Source of the DNA: JACVRW01 sp038323835
Lineage (GTDB): Bacteria; Actinomycetota; Thermoleophilia; Solirubrobacterales; Thermoleophilaceae
NCBI GenBank assembly: GCA_038323835.1
Contig: JBBQHI010000001.1
Coordinates: 62,001 to 126,000 of the forward strand
Direction: 5' to 3'
DNA: 64,000 nt
Part shown: positions 1-7,331 of the stretch, piece by piece
How positions within the stretch are numbered: position 1 is the stretch's first letter
Layout: every line of letters starts with the position of its first letter
The notes under the pieces: model-generated
Databases searched by the model: none
What the model was told of the DNA's origin: nothing
The model's input: only the letters and a program-made list of their open reading frames with translations
Made by a program: the position numbers and the translations under genes

Positions 1-640
1 CGATCTCCGCGTAGATCAGCTCGTCCACGTCCGCGAGCGCGCGGCCGAAGCGGGCGGCGCCGGTGAGGTCGCCCGGAAGCCGATCGAGGAAGGGGAGCAG
101 GGCGAACAGGTTGTTGGTCTCGCCCAGGCGCGGGATGCGCTCGCGGAACAGGTCCATCCGCTCGCCCTCGCGCACGCCGAACACCGCGCGCAGAATGACC
201 TCGAGCGTGATCGCCTGCATGCGCGGCCGCAGCTCGATCTCCTCGCCCACGGACCAGGTGTCCACCTCGCGCGCCGTGGTCTCGGCCATCACCTCGGCGT
301 AGCGGCGCACGGACTCGCCGTGGAAGGGCGGCAGCAGCAGCTTGCGCTGACTCAGGTGACGGCCCTCGTCGAGGGTCAGGAGCGAGTGCTCGCCGAGCGC
401 GTCACCCAGGGCGAGCGCGTTCGCCTCGCCGGCGTGGAACACGGCGGGGTCGCCGGAGAAGACGCGCTTGATGTCCGCCGGGTCGGCCACGTACACCACC
501 GGGCCGAAGATCGGGAAGCGCGAGCTGAAGACGTTGCCGTAGCGGCGCCGGCGACTCTGCATCCACGCGTAGGGCCGGGCCATGACCATCATTCCCTGGG
601 CCATCCGGTGGATGCGGGGGCCGGGCGGAAGCGAGTCCAT
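1..640 (-). CDS. Cytochrome P450, N-terminal part (runs off window)
   Basis: This is the first 213 codons of a class I-like cytochrome P450, a haem monooxygenase normally of 400-450 residues. The protein starts at an ATG (complement of 638-640) and opens with MDSLPPGPR, the proline-rich hinge typical of soluble P450s. It continues with a segment resembling the A/B-helix region (YGNVFSSRFPIFGPVVYV), then the C-helix stretch HLSQRKLLLPPFHGE, where the H-x-x-x-R-K pattern contacts the haem propionates. The I-helix oxygen-activating motif and the haem-Cys loop lie outside the window, so substrate and redox partner cannot be read. It is co-oriented with the hydrolase just upstream, whose stop at 690 is 50 bp from this ATG. 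No other in-frame ATG, GTG or TTG lies between, which supports the start. The family call is secure; the subfamily is unknown. Confidence 0.88.
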   Translation of the reverse strand, partial: MDSLPPGPRIHRMAQGMMVMARPYAWMQSRRRRYGNVFSSRFPIFGPVVYVADPADIKRVFSGDPAVFHAGEANALALGDALGEHSLLTLDEGRHLSQRKLLLPPFHGESVRRYAEVMAETTAREVDTWSVGEEIELRPRMQAITLEVILRAVFGVREGERMDLFRERIPRLGETNNLFALLPFLDRLPGDLTGAARFGRALADVDELIYAEI

Positions 641-689
641 CCAGAGGTTGTAGCGCGCTCGGGCCTTCAGGTCGAGGGGGGGGGCGCGC

Positions 690-1892
690 TCAGCCGAAGA
701 AGCGGCGGATGGCGGCGTGGGTCTCGCGCGGCGCCTCGAGCTGGGGCACGTGGCCGCACTCGAGCTCCAGATGCGTGGCCGCGGGGAGCGCCTTCTCCAC
801 ATGCTTCATGAAGGCGATCGGCACGAGCCTGTCCTGGCGCCCCCACACGAACAGAGAGCGCGGGGCCAGCTCCTCGAGCCGCGTCCAGAAGCCGTTCTCA
901 CCATGGGGCTCGTCCAGGTAGATGTTGCGAGCGGCGGCGTAGAAGGCGGCGCGGCCGCGGGGGGAGAGGTAGGCGCGCAGGAACTCGTCCACACCGGCGT
1001 CGGCCCAGCTGCCCTGAGCGCCGACGATGCGGCGGACCACGCTCTCCACGATTGGCCGCGGCGCCACCTGGAGCAGGCCGAGCTCGGGCCGCATGGCCTT
1101 CACGAACAGGGACCAGCGCCGGTCCCGCAGCCAGGCCACGGCCGGGCTCAGCAGCGCCAGGCCATCCACCCGGGTCGGATCCATGAAGCCGGCTTCGATG
1201 GCCACGCGACCGCCCATGCTGTTCCCGATCAGGTGGGCGCGGTTCACGTCCAGGGCGTCCATCAGCTCGAACACGGAGCGGGCGAAGAAGCGGGCGTCGT
1301 AGGGGGCGGCGATCGGCTTGTCGGACTCGCCGAAGCCGGGAAGGTCCACGGCCACGACGCGGTAATGGTCGGCCAGGGCGGCCACGGTGGGGAGGAACGA
1401 GGCCTTGGTGGCGCCCAGCCCATGGGCGCAGATCACCGTGTCGCCGGAGCCCGCGGAGAGGATCGACAGCTTCCCGGCCTTGCGCGTGCGCACGGCCTCG
1501 AAGGTGAGGCGGGACTCGCCCGTCTGCCCGTTGGTGGCGGCGAGGAAGCCCACGCCCACGTGGAGGCTGCCGCGGATCCGGAGCCGGCCGCTGCGGAAGG
1601 CGCCCATTCCGCCGCGGACGTCGGATGCGATCCGGCGCCACGTGGCCGCGTCGGCCGTGAGGGTGGCGTCGGGCCGGGCGTCGGTGCGCACCGGGCCGAG
1701 CTTCAGGCTGCGCGAGGTGAGGGTGGCGTCCCACGAGCGCCCGGAGTCGGTCTCGAGCCGGACCCGGACCTGGTCACCGGGAAGGTCGATGGCGCTCGGG
1801 TCGTAGCGATCGGCCAGGGCGCCGATGCCCGCCGAGGGCGCCTCGCTAGCCGCTCGCGGAGCTGTGGCCGTTGCCCCCGTCACGGTCGCCAT
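690..1892 (-). CDS. SCP2-like/alpha-beta hydrolase fusion protein
   Basis: A 400-residue protein with two parts. Residues about 25-130 resemble a sterol-carrier (SCP2-type) lipid-binding module: the pattern of acidic residues and the DATLTADAATW segment are typical. Residues about 140-400 form an alpha/beta hydrolase with the oxyanion segment AHGLG (about 156-160), the nucleophile elbow GNSMGG (Ser225), an acid in WGRQDRLVP and the catalytic His in ECGHVPQLE near the C-terminus. The fusion suggests a hydrolase acting on a hydrophobic acyl ester or lipid held by the N-terminal module; the substrate is not known. It sits directly upstream of the P450 on the same strand and may be co-transcribed with it. 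A TAGTCT -10-like box lies 9 nt before the ATG. Family call confident, exact reaction unknown. Confidence 0.85.
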   Translation of the reverse strand: MATVTGATATAPRAASEAPSAGIGALADRYDPSAIDLPGDQVRVRLETDSGRSWDATLTSRSLKLGPVRTDARPDATLTADAATWRRIASDVRGGMGAFRSGRLRIRGSLHVGVGFLAATNGQTGESRLTFEAVRTRKAGKLSILSAGSGDTVICAHGLGATKASFLPTVAALADHYRVVAVDLPGFGESDKPIAAPYDARFFARSVFELMDALDVNRAHLIGNSMGGRVAIEAGFMDPTRVDGLALLSPAVAWLRDRRWSLFVKAMRPELGLLQVAPRPIVESVVRRIVGAQGSWADAGVDEFLRAYLSPRGRAAFYAAARNIYLDEPHGENGFWTRLEELAPRSLFVWGRQDRLVPIAFMKHVEKALPAATHLELECGHVPQLEAPRETHAAIRRFFG

Positions 1893-1941
1893 CGAATTTC
1901 GAGACTACACCGCATACAAACGTTGCATACGCGCGTGCGCC

Positions 1942-2460
1942 TCATCCGGACCACTGCCGCTCCTCCTCCCGGAACACCTCCAGGCCGCGCTTGAGGTAGT
2001 TCGGAAGCGCGTTCGGGCCGTCCAGGCTGCAGGTGGTGAGCCATATGCGCGGGCCGACCTCGAAGGCCCGTTCGAGGGCGAGCGTGAGCGAGTGGCCGCC
2101 GAGGCCGCGGCCGTGGAAGTCGCCCAGCAGGCCGAAGATGGCGATCTTCGCGGCGCGGGAGTCCGACTCGATCTCGAAGTAGCCGATCGCCACCTGGTCG
2201 AGCTCCAGCACGCGCGTCTCCACGCGGTCGGACCACGCCTTCCACTGGCGGTCGCCCCACACGAGGCGGTCGGTCCAGTGGTAGTCGGAGCCCACGTCGC
2301 GGTACATGTCGCGATTCACCGCGGGATCGCTCACCTCACGGGTGACGAGTCCGGACGGCCGGGGGTGAGTCGGGGGCTCGATTCGCCGCGGGTCGGCGAT
2401 CTCGAGGTACGTGACGGTGATCCGCCCGGGATGCTGCTGCGGGGACCGTGCCTGGGACAC
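1942..2460 (-). CDS. GNAT-family N-acetyltransferase
   Basis: A 172-residue GCN5-related acetyltransferase. The acetyl-CoA pyrophosphate-binding signature is the R/Q-x-x-G-x-G/A stretch FHGRGLGGHSL at about residues 115-125, following the beta-strand AAKIAIFGLL. The C-terminal part LTTCSLDGPNALPNYLKRG matches the usual GNAT helix in which an N-x-x-x-x-x-Y-x-x-x-G pattern closes the fold. The acceptor (small molecule, peptide or protein N-terminus) cannot be inferred. The gene is on the minus strand with 49 bp between its stop and the downstream hydrolase start. The length of about 170 residues is normal for a single-domain GNAT. Confidence 0.85.
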   Translation of the reverse strand: MSQARSPQQHPGRITVTYLEIADPRRIEPPTHPRPSGLVTREVSDPAVNRDMYRDVGSDYHWTDRLVWGDRQWKAWSDRVETRVLELDQVAIGYFEIESDSRAAKIAIFGLLGDFHGRGLGGHSLTLALERAFEVGPRIWLTTCSLDGPNALPNYLKRGLEVFREEERQWSG

Positions 2461-2507
2461 GGCCGCTGATTATGCGGGCGACGGGCGACGAGTGACCGCG
2501 CGAGCGC

Positions 2508-2915
2508 CTACTCGGACAGGTCCAGAGCTTCGAGAGCGTCCTCCCTGCTGGTGTGGGAGCGCCCGCTGGCAACCTTCCCGTCACGGATCTCGAAGACGTT
2601 CCAGGTGATCTGATCGACGGGGGCGCCGCTCGCCCGGCCCACCGCCCTGAGCTGGACCTCAACGAGGACCCGGTTATCGATTTCTCGGATGGTGACGGGG
2701 GAGGCGTTGACGCTCTCCCAGGTGTCGCCCTGGATCCGCATGAACTCGCCCAGCCCAGAATGTCCGTTGAACACCGCGCCCTCCAGGACTCCACCCCCGA
2801 TGATTGCCGGCCTCCATTCACAGTCGGTGGTCCACAGCTCTCGGACGGCGGCGGCGTCCTGGCGGTTGAAGGCGTCGAAGAGGCGCCGCAGGATGTCTGC
2901 GTTGCCCGGGGGCAT
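2508..2915 (-). CDS. SnoaL/NTF2-like protein
   Basis: A 135-residue single-domain protein of the NTF2-like superfamily. It begins with the helix NADILRRLFDAFNRQDAAAV, followed by the W-T-x-D-C-E-W-R-P strand and a G-H-x-G-L-G-E-F segment, the usual order in the SnoaL_2 cone-shaped fold. Members are small-molecule-binding proteins or isomerase/hydrolase-like enzymes and function cannot be assigned from fold alone. It begins 4 bp after the stop of the next NTF2-like gene (2919-3326), so the two form a tight pair and may be paralogues or a heterodimer. At least four genes of this fold lie in the first 16 kb of the window. Confidence 0.8.
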   Translation of the reverse strand: MPPGNADILRRLFDAFNRQDAAAVRELWTTDCEWRPAIIGGGVLEGAVFNGHSGLGEFMRIQGDTWESVNASPVTIREIDNRVLVEVQLRAVGRASGAPVDQITWNVFEIRDGKVASGRSHTSREDALEALDLSE

Positions 2916-2918
2916 CCG

Positions 2919-3326
2919 CTACCGCACCGGCTCCACAGCCCTCACGGCGTCGTCCCAGGTCCCGTAGACGTCTGGCCGGGTGGCCCGGCCCTCGGACCAG
3001 CTCCACACGTGGCCGAGCGTGCCGTCGACCCGCATACCGCTGGCCCGCCCACGGGCGGACGCGCGTACCCGTACGAACGCGCGCCCATCGGGGAGCTCGC
3101 TGAGCTCCTCGATGTCGTACCCGATGTCCTCGAACGAGTCGTTCATGTGCGCGGCGTCGGCATAGGCCGCCTCCGGCCCGCGCAGGTTTCTCGAGACCTC
3201 GGGCAGGGTCCGGTCGTCGAGCTCGAACTCGGGCGCCACGAACTCCTCGACCCACGCGGACCACTCCTCGCTGCCGAAGCGGGCGGCGTACGCGCTGCGC
3301 GCCAGTTCAAGGTTTGTGCGCGACAT
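2919..3326 (-). CDS. SnoaL/NTF2-like protein
   Basis: A 135-residue NTF2-like protein starting at the ATG that gives MSRTNLELARSAYAARF; an upstream in-frame ATG would add 23 residues of non-homologous, cysteine-containing sequence and is less likely. The helical start, the central EFELDDRTLP strand and the RGRASGMRVDGTLGHVW strand follow the same plan as the downstream partner (RAVGRASGAPVDQITWNVF), so the two are probably an old tandem duplication. Its promoter region (3327-3420) is shared, back to back, with the prepilin-like gene at 3421. Fold call confident; no catalytic assignment possible. Confidence 0.78.
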   Translation of the reverse strand: MSRTNLELARSAYAARFGSEEWSAWVEEFVAPEFELDDRTLPEVSRNLRGPEAAYADAAHMNDSFEDIGYDIEELSELPDGRAFVRVRASARGRASGMRVDGTLGHVWSWSEGRATRPDVYGTWDDAVRAVEPVR

Positions 3327-3420
3327 TGGCCTGCGGAGTATCCCGTGCTCCCTCCGCGGTTGTGGCCGGCTTGTCACACAGGTCACCCACGCCACACACG
3401 GCCGCGCCTACGGTCGCCGT

Positions 3421-4371
3421 GTGAGATCGGAGCGCGGCCAGGCGGCGGTGGAATGGGTGGGCCTGATGCTGCTCATCGCCCTGGCGGGCGCGGCATCGCC
3501 GGCGGTGGCCCCGGTGATGGACGGGAGGTCGTTCGGGGGCTTCCTCACCCATCGCCTGGTGTGCGCGGTGCGCTCCGGCGGCTGCCGCGACGGAGACGCC
3601 GCGCTGGCCTCGGCCTACGGCGCCCGCACGGCCGGCCTCGTGCGCGAGCAGGCGCCCGGGCTCGTCTACGAGCCAGGGGAGCGGGAGCTGCCGGTGGACT
3701 ATCGCCGCTGCCGTGATCCCGAGTGCGCGAACGCGGCGGACGATCCGGACCTCGATGCCCACCGCTCCGCCACGGGCGTCCGGTCCACCGTGTTCACGCG
3801 CGTAATTCGCCGCGGTGGCCGGACCTACATCCAGTACTGGTTCTACTACCCGGACTCGAACAGCACCTGGGCGGGGTCCGACCGGATCTGGAAGGGGAGT
3901 GCGCTGCTCCAGGCGGGCGGGCTGCTCCTGCGCGGGACCACCGAGTACCCGGGTTTCCACAAGGACGACTGGGAGGGGTACCAGGTGCGGATCGACGCGG
4001 ACGGCCGCGCCTGGGCGCGGGCCACCTCGCACGGCCACTACCAGGGGTGCAAGCAGCGGCTCTGCCACAACCGCTGGATCGCCCCGACGGGCTGGACCCG
4101 CGTCTCCCGCGGGAGCCACGCGGGGCACATCCCGGTGCGGCTCCGCTGGCCGCGGCACCGGCGCCCGGACCGGGTTCGAGCGGTGCCGTCTCCAGGGTTC
4201 CAGCCGCTGCTGCCCGGTGTGGAGCTACACGAGCGCACCTCGAGCGCGGAGGGCCTGAGGCTGGTGCCGCTTGAGTCACGGGCTCACGGCGTCTATCGCC
4301 CGCAGGACTCCGACGTCACGCCGCCGTGGCGAAAGGAGGTCTACCGGGAGCCGGCGAGCGACAGGTCGTGA
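3421..4371 (+). CDS. Prepilin-like leader fused to NPP1/Vps62-like domain
   Basis: A 316-residue exported protein with a GTG start. The N-terminus RSERGQAAVEWVGLMLLIALA has the layout of a class III (type IV prepilin/TadE-like) leader: a short basic segment, Gly, then a hydrophobic helix with Glu at about position +5. The rest has the aromatic strand YIQYWFYYPD (about 136-145) and the motif HKDDWEGY (about 180-187), which resemble the H-x-x-D-W-E signature of necrosis-inducing NPP1 and Vps62-like proteins. This suggests a surface-anchored lectin-like domain. Four cysteines in the first half and two near CKQRLCH could form disulphides. A TACGGT -10-like box at 3409-3414 ends 6 nt before the GTG, supporting this start. 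The fold assignment is an inference from motifs. Confidence 0.68.
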   Translation: MRSERGQAAVEWVGLMLLIALAGAASPAVAPVMDGRSFGGFLTHRLVCAVRSGGCRDGDAALASAYGARTAGLVREQAPGLVYEPGERELPVDYRRCRDPECANAADDPDLDAHRSATGVRSTVFTRVIRRGGRTYIQYWFYYPDSNSTWAGSDRIWKGSALLQAGGLLLRGTTEYPGFHKDDWEGYQVRIDADGRAWARATSHGHYQGCKQRLCHNRWIAPTGWTRVSRGSHAGHIPVRLRWPRHRRPDRVRAVPSPGFQPLLPGVELHERTSSAEGLRLVPLESRAHGVYRPQDSDVTPPWRKEVYREPASDRS

Positions 4372-4458
4372 GGTGAGCCGACCCCCGGTCGCCCCTTTCT
4401 GAGGTAGGGCGTCCGCCCCCTGGCGGTCGGGGTCTGGCGGAGGGATACTCGGCGGGCG

Positions 4459-4845
4459 ATGTCGCAGGAGAACGTGGAGAAGCTACGCAGCGCCGTCGCT
4501 TCCGGGCCGGCTGGCGTGCTCGCCATCCTCCACGACGAGGTCGAATGGGACTACGTGGGCGCCTTCCCCGAGGCCGTGACCTATCGCGGACCCGAGCAGG
4601 TCGCCGAGTTCCTTCGCGGATGGGCGGGCGGATTCGACGACTTCGGTTTCGAGCCCGAGCAGATCATCGACGCCGGTGACTCCGTGCTGGTCCTGCTGCA
4701 CCAATGGGGGCGGGGTAAGGACACCGGCGCGCCGGTCGAGAGCCGCACCTGGCAGGCGTTCACCTTCCGCGACGACAGGGTCGTCCATTGCCACGGATAC
4801 GCCACCGAGGCCGAAGCCCGCGAGGCCGTGGGGGTGTCGGAGTAG
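4459..4845 (+). CDS. SnoaL/NTF2-like protein
   Basis: A 128-residue NTF2-like protein beginning MSQENVEKLRSAV. The core follows the family plan: EVEWDYVGAFPEAVTYRGPEQV gives the ligand-cavity strand and loop, and VESRTWQAFTFRDDRVV the long central strands. A GATACT box with GGCGGGCG directly precedes the ATG; almost the same string occurs at about 12800-12820 before a decayed gene (see the pseudogene remnant there). Function cannot be assigned; related proteins are small ligand-binding or ketosteroid-isomerase-like folds. Confidence 0.8.
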   Translation: MSQENVEKLRSAVASGPAGVLAILHDEVEWDYVGAFPEAVTYRGPEQVAEFLRGWAGGFDDFGFEPEQIIDAGDSVLVLLHQWGRGKDTGAPVESRTWQAFTFRDDRVVHCHGYATEAEAREAVGVSE

Positions 4846-5241
4846 GCGATGTCCCCGGAGTGGTTGGCGCCGCCGTGGGGACGGAGGGCTATGGGGGCCG
4901 GCGCGCAACAGATCGTGAGGTGGGACGTCCCGCGGGCCCGGCGCACGGGCAGCATCAGCCCCACGGCGGTGAGGAGTCCAAGCGCCGGCACCGTCCGGTG
5001 AGCGCGCACCACCAGACGTAGGCGATGGAGCCGAGAAGCGCCGCGGCGATCGCAGCATGGCCGGCGCGAAGGCCCGCGCCGCGGGCGAAAGCGGCGTGCT
5101 CGTCATCCTCGCGAGGATCGCACGCGCGCCGTGTGACGAACCCCCGGCGTGCGCCGTTGTTCGTGCAAATAAGCTGTAGGGCCTCGTGAACCGCCCCTTC
5201 GCGCCGTTTCATCGTTCCACCGGCCGGGCATCCGACGCCTC
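4846..5241. other. 396-bp gap, no convincing gene
   Basis: No intact gene is seen between the NTF2-like gene and the patatin gene. On the minus strand two hydrophobic stretches lie in neighbouring frames: AAIAAALLGSIAYVW (about 5020-5060) and VPALGLLTAVGLML (about 4955-5000). A single frame change near 5005-5020 would join them into a two-helix membrane protein, so a decayed small membrane-protein gene is possible but unproven. An AT-richer patch (GTGCAAATAAGC, about 5162-5173) precedes the patatin start and may belong to its promoter. Confidence 0.4.
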
Positions 5242-6306
5242 GTGAAGGTCGGGCTGGTTCTCGGCGCGGGCGGAGTGCTCGGTGGCGCTTGGCTCACCGG
5301 CGGGCTCAACGCGATCGCGCGTGAGACCGGATGGGACCCCGCCAGCGCGGATTTCATCGTCGGCACCTCGGCGGGCTCGATGGTCGGCGCGCTGCTGGCT
5401 GCGGGGGTGCCGCCCTGGTTCATGGTCGCCCACTCGCGCGGGGAGACCTTCACCGGCCTGACCGGCCCCGACGGCCAGCCCGCGTCCGAGGCCGATCGCG
5501 CCGGCGGGGCCGAATTCCGCCTCCACCGGGGCCTCCCGGTGCTGGGTCCGGGCTCGCTCCGCATGACGGTGAGCGCGCTCAAGAACCCGCTGCGGCGCCC
5601 GCCGCTCCAGCTCGTGGCCGGCTGGGTGCCTGTGGGCCTGGTCTCCACCGACGCGCTGAAGGACACGGTCAGGCGAGCCGTGCCCGGCCGCTGGGTCGAC
5701 CATCCGAACTACTGGGCCGTGACCTGCGACTACCGAACCGGCAAGCGAATCCCCTTCGGGCGCACCGACTCACCGCCGGCCGAGGTGGCCGACGCCGTGG
5801 CCGCTTCCTGCGCCATCCCCGGCTTCTACCGGCCGGTGAAGATCGGCGGTCGCCGCTACGTCGACGGCGGGGTCTGCTCGGCCTCGAACCTCGACCTCCT
5901 CCGAGGGCGTGGGCTCGACCTCGTGATCTGCATGAACCCGCTCTCCTCCCTCGAGGACCCCCGCTCGAACAATCCGCTCGACTGGCCGGGCCAGCTCAGC
6001 CGCTCCGCCAACGGGCGCCGGCTCGGCAGCGAGGCGCGCAAGGTCCGCGCCTACGGCACGAACGTTGTCCTGATCCAGCCGACGGAGGAAGATCTGGACG
6101 CGATGGGACGCAACCTCATGAGTCCCGAGCGCCGCGACCAGGTGATCGCCAGCGCGGACCGCTCGGTGAGCGACCAGATCGCACAAGCGGCGAACCGCGC
6201 GCACCTCGACGGGCTTCCCCAGGGCGAGCCCCACAAGATCGACCGTCCCGCGGGGCCGCCCTCCACGTGGCCGTCCATGACGCCCGCGGTCCGGAGGGCG
6301 GCTTGA
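5242..6306 (+). CDS. Patatin-like phospholipase
   Basis: A 354-residue patatin-family acyl hydrolase (Ser-Asp dyad lipase). The oxyanion loop GLVLGAGGVLGGAW is at residues 4-17, the nucleophile elbow GTSAG places Ser43, and the Asp of the dyad is in VDGG (Asp208). There is no signal peptide or membrane helix, so it is probably cytosolic or peripherally bound to membrane lipid. It starts at GTG 5242. The next gene begins at a TTG inside its last codons (4-bp overlap), and the two following genes also overlap, so it opens a lipid-metabolism operon with an acyltransferase and an acyl-CoA ligase. A role in releasing fatty acids from phospholipid or triacylglycerol fits this context. Confidence 0.9.
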   Translation: MKVGLVLGAGGVLGGAWLTGGLNAIARETGWDPASADFIVGTSAGSMVGALLAAGVPPWFMVAHSRGETFTGLTGPDGQPASEADRAGGAEFRLHRGLPVLGPGSLRMTVSALKNPLRRPPLQLVAGWVPVGLVSTDALKDTVRRAVPGRWVDHPNYWAVTCDYRTGKRIPFGRTDSPPAEVADAVAASCAIPGFYRPVKIGGRRYVDGGVCSASNLDLLRGRGLDLVICMNPLSSLEDPRSNNPLDWPGQLSRSANGRRLGSEARKVRAYGTNVVLIQPTEEDLDAMGRNLMSPERRDQVIASADRSVSDQIAQAANRAHLDGLPQGEPHKIDRPAGPPSTWPSMTPAVRRAA

Positions 6307-7331
6307 GCGAGTCGCGCACCCCGCGGCGCGCGGCGAGCCGCGCCCGCTCGACCAACGGGTCCGGGCCGGCCACCGCGCGGTCCCGCGAGTCCAGCCGTGT
6401 GAGTGCGCCGCCCGTTGGAGACGTGGCCCGCCTGGCCACCGCGCCGGCGAGGGCCGCGGGTGGCCTCGCCGCCGGCCTCGGCGCGATCGCCGGCCGCGCC
6501 ATCGGCGCCGTCGCGGCTCGCGCGCAGCAGCAGGTTCCCGCGGCTGACCTCGACGAGCGCGACCCCGACTACATCCGCGAAACCCTTCCCGGCCTGTGGA
6601 TGCTGGCGAGCCTCTACTTCCGGGCCGACGTGCGCGGGCTCGAGAACATCCCCGAGGAGGGGCCCGTCCTGATGGTGGGCAACCACTCGGGCGGGAACAT
6701 GACCCCGGACACGAGCGTGTTCACCCTCGCGTTCACCACCTACTTCGGCGTGGAGCGCCACTTCCACCAGCTGGCCCACAACCTCGTTCTCTCGATGCCC
6801 GGCCTGGGCTTCGTGCGCAAGTACGGCACCGTGGCCGCCACCCCCGCCAACGCCGCCCGCGCGCTCAGCTCCGGGGCCGCGCTCCTGGTCTATCCCGGCG
6901 GGGACTACGAGGTGCACCGGCCCACCTCGGACTCCGCGCGCGTGGACTTCGGCGGCCGCAAGGGCTTCCTCCGGCTGGCGCTCGAGCACGACGTGCCGAT
7001 CGTGCCCGTGGTGTCGGTGGGCGGGCAGGAGACGGCGCTCTTCCTCTCGCGCGGCGAGGGCCTGGCCAAGCTGCTGCGCCTGGATCGCATGTTCCGGCTG
7101 AAGGTCCTGCCCATCTCGCTCGCCCTGCCCTGGGGCCTGAACGTGGGGGACATGATGGGCCACATCCCCGCTCCGGCGAAGATCACCATCCAGGCGCTTC
7201 CCCCGATCGACCTGCGCGAGGAGTTCGGCAAGAAGCCCAACCTCAACGAGATGTACGACGAGGTGCTCGGGCGCATGCAGACGGCACTCACCGCGCTGCA
7301 GGCCGAGCGACGCCTGCCGCTCCTCGGCTGA
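6303..7331 (+). CDS. MGAT/DGAT2-like lysophospholipid acyltransferase
   Basis: A membrane-associated acyltransferase of the LPLAT superfamily, closest in motif to the MGAT-like (TMEM68/DGAT2) branch. The active-site His is in VGNHSGGNMTPD (His128 counting from TTG 6303); VYPGGDYEVHRP forms the acyl-acceptor block and FVRKYGTVAATPANAARAL the intervening region. The first 90 residues are basic and Ala/Gly-rich and may be partly untranslated: TTG 6303 overlaps the patatin stop, while GTG 6399 (VSAPPVGDV) is an alternative. The stop overlaps the next ATG (TGATG). A similar acyltransferase-FadD pairing occurs in mycobacteria (Rv1427c-Rv1428c), which supports a shared role in acylglycerol or phospholipid synthesis. 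Confidence 0.82.
   Translation: MSESRTPRRAASRARSTNGSGPATARSRESSRVSAPPVGDVARLATAPARAAGGLAAGLGAIAGRAIGAVAARAQQQVPAADLDERDPDYIRETLPGLWMLASLYFRADVRGLENIPEEGPVLMVGNHSGGNMTPDTSVFTLAFTTYFGVERHFHQLAHNLVLSMPGLGFVRKYGTVAATPANAARALSSGAALLVYPGGDYEVHRPTSDSARVDFGGRKGFLRLALEHDVPIVPVVSVGGQETALFLSRGEGLAKLLRLDRMFRLKVLPISLALPWGLNVGDMMGHIPAPAKITIQALPPIDLREEFGKKPNLNEMYDEVLGRMQTALTALQAERRLPLLG

Noticed and set aside
1911..1931. Imperfect inverted repeat GTATGCAA...TTGTATGC as a TetR operator upstream of the 690-1892 gene
   Set aside because: Only six of eight positions pair and no regulator is nearby; support is too weak for a feature.
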